Of a stretch of DNA of 64,000 nucleotides, positions 7,137-15,202 are shown one piece after another. The notes below the pieces were generated by a model that made no database searches, was not told where the DNA came from, and worked only from the letters and a program-made list of their open reading frames with translations. Made by a program: the position numbers and the translations under genes. The DNA is from NCED01 sp035493955 (GTDB taxonomy: Bacteria; Pseudomonadota; Alphaproteobacteria; Caulobacterales; Caulobacteraceae), in contig DATJHI010000039.1 of assembly GCA_035493955.1 (NCBI GenBank), forward strand, positions 12,058-76,057. The letters run 5' to 3'. Numbering within the stretch: position 1 is the stretch's first letter; the number at the start of each line of letters is the position of its first letter.

Positions 7137-8894
7137 ATGGCCATCGACAGACGCGAGCTGCTTCGGCGCGGAGGCGCGGCGGCGGCAGGCGGAGCGGTGC
7201 TGGCCCCGGCGGCCGCGGCGGACGCCGCGACTGTTCCGGTCCGCTGGACCCGCGAGGCCGATATCGTCGTGATCGGATCCGGCGCGACCGGCATGACCGC
7301 CGCCATCGCCGCCCGCGAGGCCGGGGCCTCGGTGATCGTGCTCGAAGCCGAGCCGGACATCGGCGGGCACGCGATCTGCAGCGGCGGCCACGTGGCCCTG
7401 GGCGGCGGCACCAGCGTGCAGAAGAAGTACGGGATCGTCGATTCCCCCGACATCCTGTTCCGCGACCTGATCGACTGGACCGTGGTCCAGCCCAGCGGCG
7501 GCGCCGACTACCGCTTCAACGACCACGAAATCATCCGCGCCTTCGCCGACAACAGCGCCAAGACCTTCGAATTCCTGCTCGCCCACGGGGTGACCTTCGC
7601 CGACAAGGCCCCGGACAACTTCGGCGGGCATTCGATCGGCGGCTCGGCCATGCGCGAGAACCACGCGGTTCCGCTGGATGTCCCGCTGGTGCAGACCGGC
7701 CAGCCCGCGCCGCCTGCGGAGCGGCGGACCATGTCCACCGGCAACGGCCTGATGCGTCCCCTCGAAGCGTCGGCCCGCAAGATCGGCGTGGAGATCCTGC
7801 TCGAGCACCGGATGACCAGCCTGCACCGCCAGGCCGGCGGCCCGGTGACGGGGGTGGCGGTCACGCACAAGGGCCAGCGGCTGGACGTCCGCGCCCGCAA
7901 GGCGGTGATCCTGGCCACCGGCGGCTCAACCGGCAATGTCGAGTTCCGGCGCATGTTCGACCCGCGCCTGACCGAGGAATACTGCGGCACCGCCGGCATG
8001 CCCTGGTCCAACCAGGACGCCAGCGGCGAAATCGCCGGCATGGCGGTCGGCGCGGCCCTGTGGGGCCTGGCCAACCAGACCGGACAGTTCGGGTGGGCCA
8101 TCACCAAGGCCGGGACCATCGGTTGCCAATACGGCTACACCAACAACACCTGGTACCCCGGCAGCCGGGTCTTCCCCCAGGCGAGGGCGACGGGGCTGCG
8201 GGTCAAGGACTGGCAGGACCTGATCCTGGTCAACATGATCGGGAACCGCTTCTACGACGAGACCGAGGGCCAGTTCACCTCGAACAACCAGGGCTCGCTG
8301 AAGGACTACGTCCAGGGCAGCTGGCGAAACGCGGCGAACAACAAGTACAATCCGCAGAACTTCATCAATGCGGCCCTGGCCGGCATCGGCGACGGCAAGA
8401 ACGGCGGCGGCCCGATCTGGGCGATCTTCGACGCCGACGCCGTGGCGCGGGAAGGCTGGACGCCCCAGCCCCCCAACGTCGACTATGCCGAGGGCTTCTT
8501 CTTCAGCGCCAATTCCATCCCTGAACTGGCCCGCAAGATCGTGATGAAGCACCAGCGCGTCCCCATGCCGCCGGAGGCTCTGGAGCGGACGGTCGCCCGC
8601 TACAACGGCTTCGTCGACGCCGGCAAGGACGCCGACTTCGACAAGCCGGCGCCCAAGTACAAGATCGCCAAGGGCCCCTTCTACGCGGCCTGGGCCACGC
8701 CTGTGCTCCACGACACCCGCGCCGGCCTCAGGATCAACGCCAAGTGCCAGGTGGTCGACATGCACGGCAAGGTGATCCCCGGACTTTACTGCGGCGGCGA
8801 AAGCGCCGGAGGGTTCAGCCAGCACGGGGTTGCGCGCGCCACCTGCCAGGGCTTCATCGCCGGCCACGAGGCGGCGGGGGTGGCCGTAGCCTAG
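7137..8894 (+). CDS. Tat-exported FAD-dependent oxidoreductase (fumarate reductase/ketosteroid dehydrogenase superfamily)
   Basis: This 585-residue flavoprotein starts with a twin-arginine signal, DRRELLRRG (residues 4-12) followed by an Ala-rich segment. The Rossmann FAD motif VIGSGATG is at 45-52 with the acidic EAE at the second strand end. The C-terminal GLYCGGESAGGFSQHGVA block completes the FAD_binding_2 architecture. Homologues oxidise or reduce C-C double bonds in steroids, fumarate-like acids or urocanate; the substrate here is not evident. A GGGGGG ribosome site precedes the ATG. The stop codon lies at the edge of the first copy of a dispersed repeat. Confidence 0.85.
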   Translation: MAIDRRELLRRGGAAAAGGAVLAPAAAADAATVPVRWTREADIVVIGSGATGMTAAIAAREAGASVIVLEAEPDIGGHAICSGGHVALGGGTSVQKKYGIVDSPDILFRDLIDWTVVQPSGGADYRFNDHEIIRAFADNSAKTFEFLLAHGVTFADKAPDNFGGHSIGGSAMRENHAVPLDVPLVQTGQPAPPAERRTMSTGNGLMRPLEASARKIGVEILLEHRMTSLHRQAGGPVTGVAVTHKGQRLDVRARKAVILATGGSTGNVEFRRMFDPRLTEEYCGTAGMPWSNQDASGEIAGMAVGAALWGLANQTGQFGWAITKAGTIGCQYGYTNNTWYPGSRVFPQARATGLRVKDWQDLILVNMIGNRFYDETEGQFTSNNQGSLKDYVQGSWRNAANNKYNPQNFINAALAGIGDGKNGGGPIWAIFDADAVAREGWTPQPPNVDYAEGFFFSANSIPELARKIVMKHQRVPMPPEALERTVARYNGFVDAGKDADFDKPAPKYKIAKGPFYAAWATPVLHDTRAGLRINAKCQVVDMHGKVIPGLYCGGESAGGFSQHGVARATCQGFIAGHEAAGVAVA

Positions 8895-9004
8895 ATCACG
8901 ATGGTTTGGATTGAATCAATCCAAAACCACAAAACGTGATCGATTCTAAGCACTTAGAGCGGGATTTGCGCGAAAAACCGGTATCCACTTTTTCGCATCC
9001 CGCT
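8891..9004 (+). repeat. dispersed double-hairpin repeat, copy 1
   Basis: An element of about 114 bases is made of two hairpins. The first is formed by GATCACGATGG...ACGTGATC arms enclosing TTGGATTGAATCAATCCAA. The second has AGAGCGGGAT and ATCCCGCTCT arms. It begins at the TAG stop of the FAD oxidoreductase and lies between convergent genes. Confidence 0.85.
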
Positions 9005-9123
9005 CTAGATCACGATGGTTTTGGATTGAATTAATCCAAAACCATAAAACGTGATCGATTCTAAGCACTTAGAGCGGGATTTGCGCGAAAAACCGGTATC
9101 CACTTTTTCGCATCCCGCTCTAG
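9005..9123 (+). repeat. dispersed double-hairpin repeat, copy 2 (tandem)
   Basis: This is a near-identical direct repeat of the preceding element, differing at a few positions (ATTAAT for ATCAAT, CATAAAA for CACAAAA). The tandem pair probably acts as a bidirectional terminator for the convergent oxidoreductase and Hpt genes (inference). Confidence 0.85.
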
Positions 9124-9138
9124 GGGCGAGGAATACGG

Positions 9139-9507
9139 CTACCGGCCCTTCAGCGACTGCAGGGCCCGTTCATGCAGATAGGCGGCGATGTCGGCCAGGG
9201 CCGCGTCCAGGGCGTCGCGGATGCGATCAAGCTGGGCGGCCTTGAAACCCGGCGCGTCGGAGCCGGCCTCGGCCGCATCGCAGGCCTTGGCCAGGTCGAA
9301 GGCCCCGACCCCGAGCGCCGCGCCCTTCAGGGTATGGGCCCCGTCGCGCCAGCTTTCATGGGGCCCAAACGGATCGAGCAGGCGGACCCAGAGGGCCGCC
9401 TGCTCGCGAAACATCGACAACACTTCTTCGACGAGCGCCGTATCGCCGGCGGCGTAGGATTCCAGGTGACCGAAATCCACCGCCCCGGTGAGGTCGCGAC
9501 GGGCCAC
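9139..9507 (-). CDS. histidine phosphotransfer (Hpt) domain protein
   Basis: This is a 122-residue single-domain Hpt protein. The phosphoacceptor is His58 in AHTLKGAALGVGA, the canonical HxxKG motif. The remainder fits a four-helix bundle. Such proteins pass phosphate between hybrid kinase receivers and response regulators. It lies 22 bases downstream of mucR in the same direction and is probably co-transcribed. The C-terminal end abuts the tandem repeat. Its partner kinase is not in the window. Confidence 0.85.
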   Translation of the reverse strand: MARRDLTGAVDFGHLESYAAGDTALVEEVLSMFREQAALWVRLLDPFGPHESWRDGAHTLKGAALGVGAFDLAKACDAAEAGSDAPGFKAAQLDRIRDALDAALADIAAYLHERALQSLKGR

Positions 9508-9529
9508 CTCGCCCCCGCGATCGGGAACG

Positions 9530-9991
9530 CTACTTGGCGGCCTTGCGACCGCGGACGGCGGCCTTGGCCGGCGCAGACGCGGCGGCGGCCTTACGACCGC
9601 CTTGGCCCAGGCCCATTTGCTTGGCCAAGTTCGAACGGGCGGCGGCGTAGTTCGGGGCCACCATCGGGTAGTCCTTGGCCAGGCCCCACTTCGCCCGGTA
9701 CTGGTCGGGGCTCATGTCATACTTGGTGCGCAGGTGGCGCTTCAGCGACTTGAACTTCCGGCCGTCTTCCAGGCAGATCAGATAGTCGGGGGTGATCGAC
9801 TTCTTCACCGGCACCGCCGGCGTGGCCGGCGGGGCGGCTTCCTGGGCCTGGGCGCCCGTGGCGATATCGGCGAGGGCGCGGTGGACCTGGGAAATCAGGG
9901 CCGGAAGATCCGCCATGGCGACCGAGCTGTTGCTCACATAGGCCGAAACGATGTCGGCGGTCATCTCGACGAATTCAGACTTTTCGCTCAC
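9530..9991 (-). CDS. mucR: MucR/Ros family transcriptional regulator
   Basis: This 153-residue protein has the MucR core DYLICLEDGRKFKSLKRHL and the WGLAKDYPMVAPNYAAARS stretch (about 69-120) plus a basic Ala/Lys-rich tail. MucR proteins are nucleoid-like repressors that control motility, polysaccharide and cell-cycle genes in alphaproteobacteria. The zinc-finger positions are Cys73, Asp76, His86 and Lys90, so two of the four classical C2H2 ligands are replaced. The symbol is given at family level; several paralogues are usual. Confidence 0.9.
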   Translation of the reverse strand: MSEKSEFVEMTADIVSAYVSNSSVAMADLPALISQVHRALADIATGAQAQEAAPPATPAVPVKKSITPDYLICLEDGRKFKSLKRHLRTKYDMSPDQYRAKWGLAKDYPMVAPNYAAARSNLAKQMGLGQGGRKAAAASAPAKAAVRGRKAAK

Positions 9992-10248
9992 GGCGTGCTT
10001 CCTCTACGTTCCTGCAGACAGTCGCGACGCCCTTTGGCGAATGCGCGATCTAGCGTCCCTATACAGCCCTAACGAGTCTGTCTACTGTTACTTTGCAATT
10101 TACTCCGTTATTCCCGGTTGGGGAAGATCAGGGCCGCCCGGATCGGAACGGCTGCTATTGGGACGGCCATTTTGGGCAAGGCGTCGCGGGAATCCATCTG
10201 AAGCCGGAGCCACGAGCTCTCGGACTCAACTTCATCGTTCGAGACGGC
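9992..10248. promoter_or_regulatory. mucR upstream region with a GANTC site
   Basis: These 257 bases lie between mucR and the nuclease gene end. The stretch from about 10045 to 10110 is AT-richer than its surroundings and probably holds the mucR promoter. A GAGTC at 10074-10078 is a CcrM methylation site (GANTC). I see no other gene here. Confidence 0.4.
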
Positions 10249-11118
10249 CTATCGCATCGCCGTGTTGAGCACGGAGGCCAGCCTTACCGCAGCCTTGGCC
10301 AGTTGCTCCCGGGCGACGGGAACGGTCGCCATTACATAGCTCCGATCAAGCATCTCCGGGTTGCGCGGGTTGCGTCCGCACGTCGGCGGCTCCGGCAACC
10401 GTTGATAGAGGGAACGGGCCAAGGCCACGGTCTCGTCGGCCCAGGCGTCCACGCCGCCCTCGTCCCAGCGCTGGCCGGCGTCCGCAACCGGCTGCAGCCA
10501 GCGCTCGCCCAGGTCTTCGCTGCCGACGGCCAGGGCGACGACCTGGTCGTTCCAGAAGTCATGCAGGTTGAGGCGCCTGTCCGACGATCCCGGCAGGACG
10601 ACGCGGATCTCCCGGCCGTGGTCGTCGCGGTTGTCGATCATGTCGAGGGGCTGGTGCAGGTCGGCCATGAAGTGCGCCGCCTGCTCCAGGGCGTAGAGCT
10701 TGGCGGCCGGCGGCGCGGCCGGATCGGAGAGCACCCCGAGCGCCCGCTTCAACGCCGCACTGACGCACTGACCGTCCTTGCAGGGATCGCCCCTGGCCTG
10801 GGCGGGGCAGAACGGCTCGGCCTGCTCGTGCAGGCGGCGCAGCTCGTTGTACTTGCGGATGCCGTCGACGCAGTCGGGGAAGACGCTGGCGTCGGCGAGG
10901 GAGGCGACCGGACAGCTCGGCTCCCCGGCCGCCGGGGCCTGGGCGATCAGGGCGTCGACCTGGGCCTTGGCCTCGGGCGTCAGGCGGGCATAGGCGAGGT
11001 CGGCCACCACCCGGTGGCCGAGATCGCTCCAGGCGGCGGCGGGACCGGCGGCCCCCGCCCAGACCAGGGCCAGGAGCACAAGCGCCGTCCGGCGAATCCA
11101 CGGGGTTTGCAGCCTCAC
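10249..11118 (-). CDS. secreted S1/P1 nuclease
   Basis: This is a 289-residue zinc-dependent nuclease acting on single-stranded nucleic acids and 3'-nucleotides. A signal peptide ending AAA places Trp30 at the mature N-terminus, followed by SDLGH (His35), as required for the trinuclear zinc site. HFMADLHQPL and NLHDFWND are the other metal-binding motifs. I chose the GTG at 11118, which overlaps the corA stop (GTGA) and is preceded by GGAAGGG; an ATG at 11133 is an alternative. It is the third gene of a matB-corA-nuclease operon. A phosphate or nucleotide scavenging role is inferred. Confidence 0.85.
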   Translation of the reverse strand: MRLQTPWIRRTALVLLALVWAGAAGPAAAWSDLGHRVVADLAYARLTPEAKAQVDALIAQAPAAGEPSCPVASLADASVFPDCVDGIRKYNELRRLHEQAEPFCPAQARGDPCKDGQCVSAALKRALGVLSDPAAPPAAKLYALEQAAHFMADLHQPLDMIDNRDDHGREIRVVLPGSSDRRLNLHDFWNDQVVALAVGSEDLGERWLQPVADAGQRWDEGGVDAWADETVALARSLYQRLPEPPTCGRNPRNPEMLDRSYVMATVPVAREQLAKAAVRLASVLNTAMR

Positions 11119-12053
11119 CACCAGCCCTTCCATTTGAACCACACCACCGGAAGCACGGCGCTGAGCACGATCGCGGCCAGGGCGTAGGGGTAGCCATAAG
11201 TCCAATGCAGCTCCGGAATGATGGCGAAATTCATTCCGTAGATCGAGGCGATCAAGGTCGGCGGCACCCCGACGACCGAGACGATGGTCAGGATCTTGAA
11301 CAGGTCGTTCTGCTCGGTGGAGATGAAGCCGAGCACCGCGTCGAGCAGGAACTGATTCTTGCTCTCCAGGTGGGTCTCGTAGTCGGCCAGGGACAGGACG
11401 TCGGCGCGCACGGCGCCCAGGCGCGCCTGGAACTCCGGCCCGATCCAGTCGCGACCCACCTCGGCGGCGAAGGGGGCGATGCGGGCCACCCCCAGCAGGC
11501 TGCCGCGGATCTTGCCGAGCCGGTCGCCCAACTGGCCGACCGAGACCAGGGTTAGGCGCAGCTGGGCGTTGGTCTTGGCGATCCGCTCGCCGCCGCGGCC
11601 GGCGGCGCGGAAAATCCGGTGCGACAGGACGTCGAGTTCGGCGCCGCCCGCTTCCAGAAGATCGGCGACCCGGTCCACGACCGCCTCCTGCAACAGCACG
11701 AAGACGCAGGCGCTGGACGGCTCATGGATCCTGGCGATCTCGACCCTGGCGGCTTCGATCGCGCGCAGCTCGGCGAAGCGGACGGTGACCAGGACCTTCG
11801 ACGACAGGATGAAGCCCATCGGCGTCAGCTCCGCGTCGGCGGTGTCCCCGTGGGACAGGATCGGCGTGGACAGATAGAGGGTGTGGTTGCGCACCCTGAG
11901 GCGGCTGGAGGTCTCGATCTCGCTCAGGGCCTCCCGCGAGGGGATGGCGAAGCCGGTCGTCCCCTCCACCTCGGCCGCCTCCTCCGGGGTGGGGCCCAGC
12001 AGGTCGATCCAGACGGCGGCCTCCAGCGGACCGGGCGGATGGACGGTCAGCAC
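11115..12053 (-). CDS. corA: CorA family magnesium transporter
   Basis: This is a 312-residue inner-membrane channel for Mg2+ and related divalent cations. The signature YGMNF is at 272-276 between two C-terminal membrane helices, with the soluble funnel domain before it. The short Trp/Lys-rich tail KWKGWW is usual for the family. Translation starts at a GTG overlapping the end of matB by 7 bases, and the stop overlaps the nuclease start, so all three genes are coupled. Confidence 0.9.
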   Translation of the reverse strand: MLTVHPPGPLEAAVWIDLLGPTPEEAAEVEGTTGFAIPSREALSEIETSSRLRVRNHTLYLSTPILSHGDTADAELTPMGFILSSKVLVTVRFAELRAIEAARVEIARIHEPSSACVFVLLQEAVVDRVADLLEAGGAELDVLSHRIFRAAGRGGERIAKTNAQLRLTLVSVGQLGDRLGKIRGSLLGVARIAPFAAEVGRDWIGPEFQARLGAVRADVLSLADYETHLESKNQFLLDAVLGFISTEQNDLFKILTIVSVVGVPPTLIASIYGMNFAIIPELHWTYGYPYALAAIVLSAVLPVVWFKWKGWW

Positions 12054-13558
12054 GTGTAGAGGTCCTTCCAGCGTTCGCGCAGGGCCGCCTTCTGCACCTT
12101 GCCCATGGTGTTGCGCGGCAGATCCTCGACGAACAGCACCCGCTTCGGCCGCTTGAAGCCGGCCAGGCGGGAAGCCAGCGTCCGCAGCACCTCGTCCTCG
12201 GTCAGGGGCGCGCCCGCCTTCAGGGCGACCACTGCGGTCACCCCCTCCCCCAGGTCGGGATGCGGCAGGCCGATCACCGCGCTCTCGAGCACTCCCGGCA
12301 GGGCGTCGATCTCGCCCTCGACTTCCTTGGGATAGACGTTAAACCCGCCGGAGATCACCAGGTCCTTGCCGCGCCCGACGATCTGGACGTAACCCCGGTC
12401 GTCGACCAGCCCCAGGTCGCCGGTGACGAAATAGCCGTCGGCGCGGAATTCGGCGGCGGTCCTGTCCGGCATCCGCCAATAGCCCTTGAACACATTGGGC
12501 CCGCGGACCTCGATCATGCCGATCTCGCCGCCGCCCAGGATACGCCCGCTCCGCGGGTCGGCGACGCGCAGGTCCACTCCCGGCAGGGGCGGGCCCACCG
12601 TGCCGGCGATGCGCTCCCCGTCGTAGGGATTTGAGGTGTTCATGCCGGTCTCGGTCATCCCATAGCGTTCCAGGATGGCGTGGCCGGTTCGGCCCCGCCA
12701 TTCCCGGTGGGTCTCGGCGAGCAGGGGGGCCGAGCCCGAGACGAAGAGGCGGACCCCCGCGGTCAGCTCGGGGCCGAGCCGCCGGTCCTGCAGCAGCCGG
12801 GTGTAGAAGGTCGGCACCCCCATCATCACGCTGGCGGCCGGCAGGTTGGCGACCACCGCCTCCGGATCGAACCTGGCCAGCCAGATCATCGAGGCGCCCG
12901 CGGTCAGGACGGTGTTCAGGGCCACGAACAGGCCGTGGACGTGGAAGATCGGCAGGGCGTGCAGCAGCACGTCGGCGGCGGTGAAGCGCCATTCGCGGGC
13001 CAGCACCTCGGCGTTGGAGGCGAGGTTGCCGTGGGTGAGCATGGCGCCCTTGGACCGGCCGGTGGTCCCGGAGGTGTAGAGGATGGCGGCCAGGTCGTCG
13101 GTCCCCCGCGCCACGTCCTCAAAGCTCGCCGGCGCCGCGGCCGCCCGGTCGGCCAGGGTTCCGGCGCCGGCGGCGTCCAGGGTCTCGACCTTCGCGCCTC
13201 GGGCGATGCCGGCCAGTCCTTCGCGAGCGGCCGGATCGCCGACGATCAGGACCGGTTCGGCGTCGCCGATGAAGTAGTCGAGCTCGGCCAGGGTATAGGC
13301 GGTGTTGAGCGGCAGATAGACCGCCCCCGCCCTCAGGGTCGCCAGATACAGCAGCACCGCCTGGGGCGTCTTCTCCACCTGCACCGCGACCCGGTCGCCG
13401 GGACGAACGCCGAGGTCGACCAGGACCCGGGCGTAACGGGCCGAGCCGTCGACCATGTCCCGGTAGTCCAGGGCAAGGCCGTCGGGCGTGCGCAGGAACG
13501 GACGGGACGGGCCCGCCGCGGCGACGGCGGCGAAGCGCAAGAACAGGTTGCCGGGCAT
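12047..13558 (-). CDS. malonyl-CoA synthetase (MatB-like acyl-CoA synthetase)
   Basis: This is a 503-residue ANL-superfamily enzyme. The ATP P-loop YTSGTTGRSKGAM is at 161-173, RYGMTETGMNTSNPYDGER matches the A5 region of malonyl-CoA synthetases, and the A10 lysine is in NTMGKVQK near the C-terminus. MatB makes malonyl-CoA from malonate, ATP and CoA; the substrate call rests on the GMNTSNPYDGER block. The start ATG has a GGAGAGG site; the longer upstream frame has no support. No matA or matC is adjacent, which is atypical. Confidence 0.82.
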   Translation of the reverse strand: MPGNLFLRFAAVAAAGPSRPFLRTPDGLALDYRDMVDGSARYARVLVDLGVRPGDRVAVQVEKTPQAVLLYLATLRAGAVYLPLNTAYTLAELDYFIGDAEPVLIVGDPAAREGLAGIARGAKVETLDAAGAGTLADRAAAAPASFEDVARGTDDLAAILYTSGTTGRSKGAMLTHGNLASNAEVLAREWRFTAADVLLHALPIFHVHGLFVALNTVLTAGASMIWLARFDPEAVVANLPAASVMMGVPTFYTRLLQDRRLGPELTAGVRLFVSGSAPLLAETHREWRGRTGHAILERYGMTETGMNTSNPYDGERIAGTVGPPLPGVDLRVADPRSGRILGGGEIGMIEVRGPNVFKGYWRMPDRTAAEFRADGYFVTGDLGLVDDRGYVQIVGRGKDLVISGGFNVYPKEVEGEIDALPGVLESAVIGLPHPDLGEGVTAVVALKAGAPLTEDEVLRTLASRLAGFKRPKRVLFVEDLPRNTMGKVQKAALRERWKDLYTC

Positions 13559-13717
13559 CGCCTCTCCATCCTTTGCGGGCGGCGCACCTTGCCCGCCCGC
13601 GCGGGCGGCGTCACCGGGTTTCACCGGAAAACGACCCGCGCTTGCAGAGCCCCTGCGAAAGCGGTAGAGGGGGCCCCCCGCCGGGGACCGCCGGAAGCGC
13701 TCGCGCTTCAACGGTGC

Positions 13718-13790
<73 letters not shown>

Positions 13791-13793
<3 letters not shown>

Positions 13794-13810
13794 CACAGCC
13801 AGGAGTGTGG
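13791..13810 (+). terminator. hairpin immediately after tRNA-Lys
   Basis: CCACAC and GTGTGG form a 6-base-pair stem that overlaps the tRNA CCA end. There is no T-run, so it may be a processing or weak termination structure. Confidence 0.3.
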
Positions 13811-14200
13811 TGACGCTCCCGACCTTCTAAAAAATGAGTGGCGAATACCGCGCTTGGCGGCGGCAAAGGCTGTTTCGCGCCGGCGCGCGCCGTTTGAGGC
13901 TCGACCAAAGGACCGTGCGCCCCATCGGCGATTTTCAGCCGGACGGCGAGACGTCGGCCATGCCTACGCGCGGGACGGCGGTCAGGCGCGGGGCGTAGAT
14001 CTGTTCTTCGGCGAGAGTTCTTTTCCGGTCCCGGCGACACCGGCGGCGGCGCGCTGATCACCGGATTGCAGACGCGGGCCCTGCTGCGGATCGCAGGACG
14101 ACCGTCGAATCATATTCCTTCGGTTGAGAGGACGCGAGCCTCCGCCCGCCCCCCTAACCTTTGGCCTCGTCAGGGTGATCGGGAGGCAAGCGGAAAACCA
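13811..14200. other. gene-free stretch between tRNA-Lys and the flavin reductase operon
   Basis: About 390 bases carry no convincing gene. Short frames on both strands lack ribosome sites and recognisable motifs; the minus-strand one ending in GFEPTTR is the reverse reading of the tRNA. The promoter of the downstream operon should lie near 14100-14185. No integrase or att repeat follows the tRNA. Confidence 0.5.
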
Positions 14201-15202
14201 ATGTCGAGAGGCGCGACAAACGCCGCGGCGGCGATAGATCCCACCGCCCTACGCCACGCCTTCGGGACCTTCGTCACCGGCGTGACGATCGTCACCACCT
14301 ATGACGACCTCGGCCGCCCCCGCGGCATGACGGCGAACTCCTTCACCTCGGTCTCCCTGGACCCGCCCCTGGTGCTGATCTGCGTCAACAGCTCGGCGGC
14401 CAGCTACGAGGCCTTCGCCAAAGCGTCCTGCTTTGCGGTCAATGTGCTGCATGAAGGCCAGGTAGAGGCCTCCGGGATCTTCGCGTCGAAGTCGTCCGAG
14501 AAGTTCCAGTCGGTGGACCACGCCGTCGTCCATACCGGCGCCCCCATCATTCGCGACAGCCTGACCTGGTTCGATTGCTCGATTTTCGACCGGGTCTACG
14601 CCGGCGACCATATGGTGCTGATCGGCAAGGTGGAGGCTTTCGCCACCTCCGCCGCCTCGCCGTTGGGCTTTTGCCTCGGGCGCTATGTCAGCCTGCGAAA
14701 CCCCCGTCCGGTGGGGCATCGCCCGGCCCATGAGATGTTCGTGGCCTACCTGATCGAGACTTCGGACGCCGTGCTCCTGCGCGACGACGGCGCGGGCCGA
14801 CTGTCGCTGCCCGTGGCCCAGCAGCGCCGAGCCGAACGGGTGCTGTTGCTGGACAGCGGCGAGGCCCTGGACCTCATCCCCGATAGCATCTTCCTCTATT
14901 CGATCTTCGACTCCGCCGACCAGAACGCCGGCCATCTCATCTACCGGGCGCGGCTGGCGGACGACTCCGCAGCCTTGCCGGACGGACTCCGTCCCTTCTC
15001 CATCTCGGACCTCCCCTACGGGCGGATCGCCAGCGCCGAGCAGCGCTCCCTGCTGCAGCGCTACGCGCACGAGCGCCAGGACGGCCGGTTCGGGATCTAT
15101 GTCGACTCTCCGGATGGCGGCCGCGTCGCGATGATCGAGGCCGAACTCGCCTCGCCTCCGGAGGCCCCGCTTCCCTTCCCCCAAAGCGGGATCGCCCAAT
15201 GA
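14201..15202 (+). CDS. flavin reductase with C-terminal extension
   Basis: This is a 333-residue protein. Residues about 15-165 form the FMN-binding split-barrel domain of flavin:NAD(P)H reductases, with GVTIVTT, GMTANSFTSVSLDPPL (about 42-57) and GDHMVLIGKVEA (135-146). It would supply reduced flavin to the luciferase-like monooxygenase two genes downstream. The C-terminal 150 residues are not part of the usual reductase and look Nudix-like at best. The ATG is preceded by GGGAGG at a slightly long distance. It is the first gene of the operon, and its stop overlaps the next start. Confidence 0.85.
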   Translation: MSRGATNAAAAIDPTALRHAFGTFVTGVTIVTTYDDLGRPRGMTANSFTSVSLDPPLVLICVNSSAASYEAFAKASCFAVNVLHEGQVEASGIFASKSSEKFQSVDHAVVHTGAPIIRDSLTWFDCSIFDRVYAGDHMVLIGKVEAFATSAASPLGFCLGRYVSLRNPRPVGHRPAHEMFVAYLIETSDAVLLRDDGAGRLSLPVAQQRRAERVLLLDSGEALDLIPDSIFLYSIFDSADQNAGHLIYRARLADDSAALPDGLRPFSISDLPYGRIASAEQRSLLQRYAHERQDGRFGIYVDSPDGGRVAMIEAELASPPEAPLPFPQSGIAQ

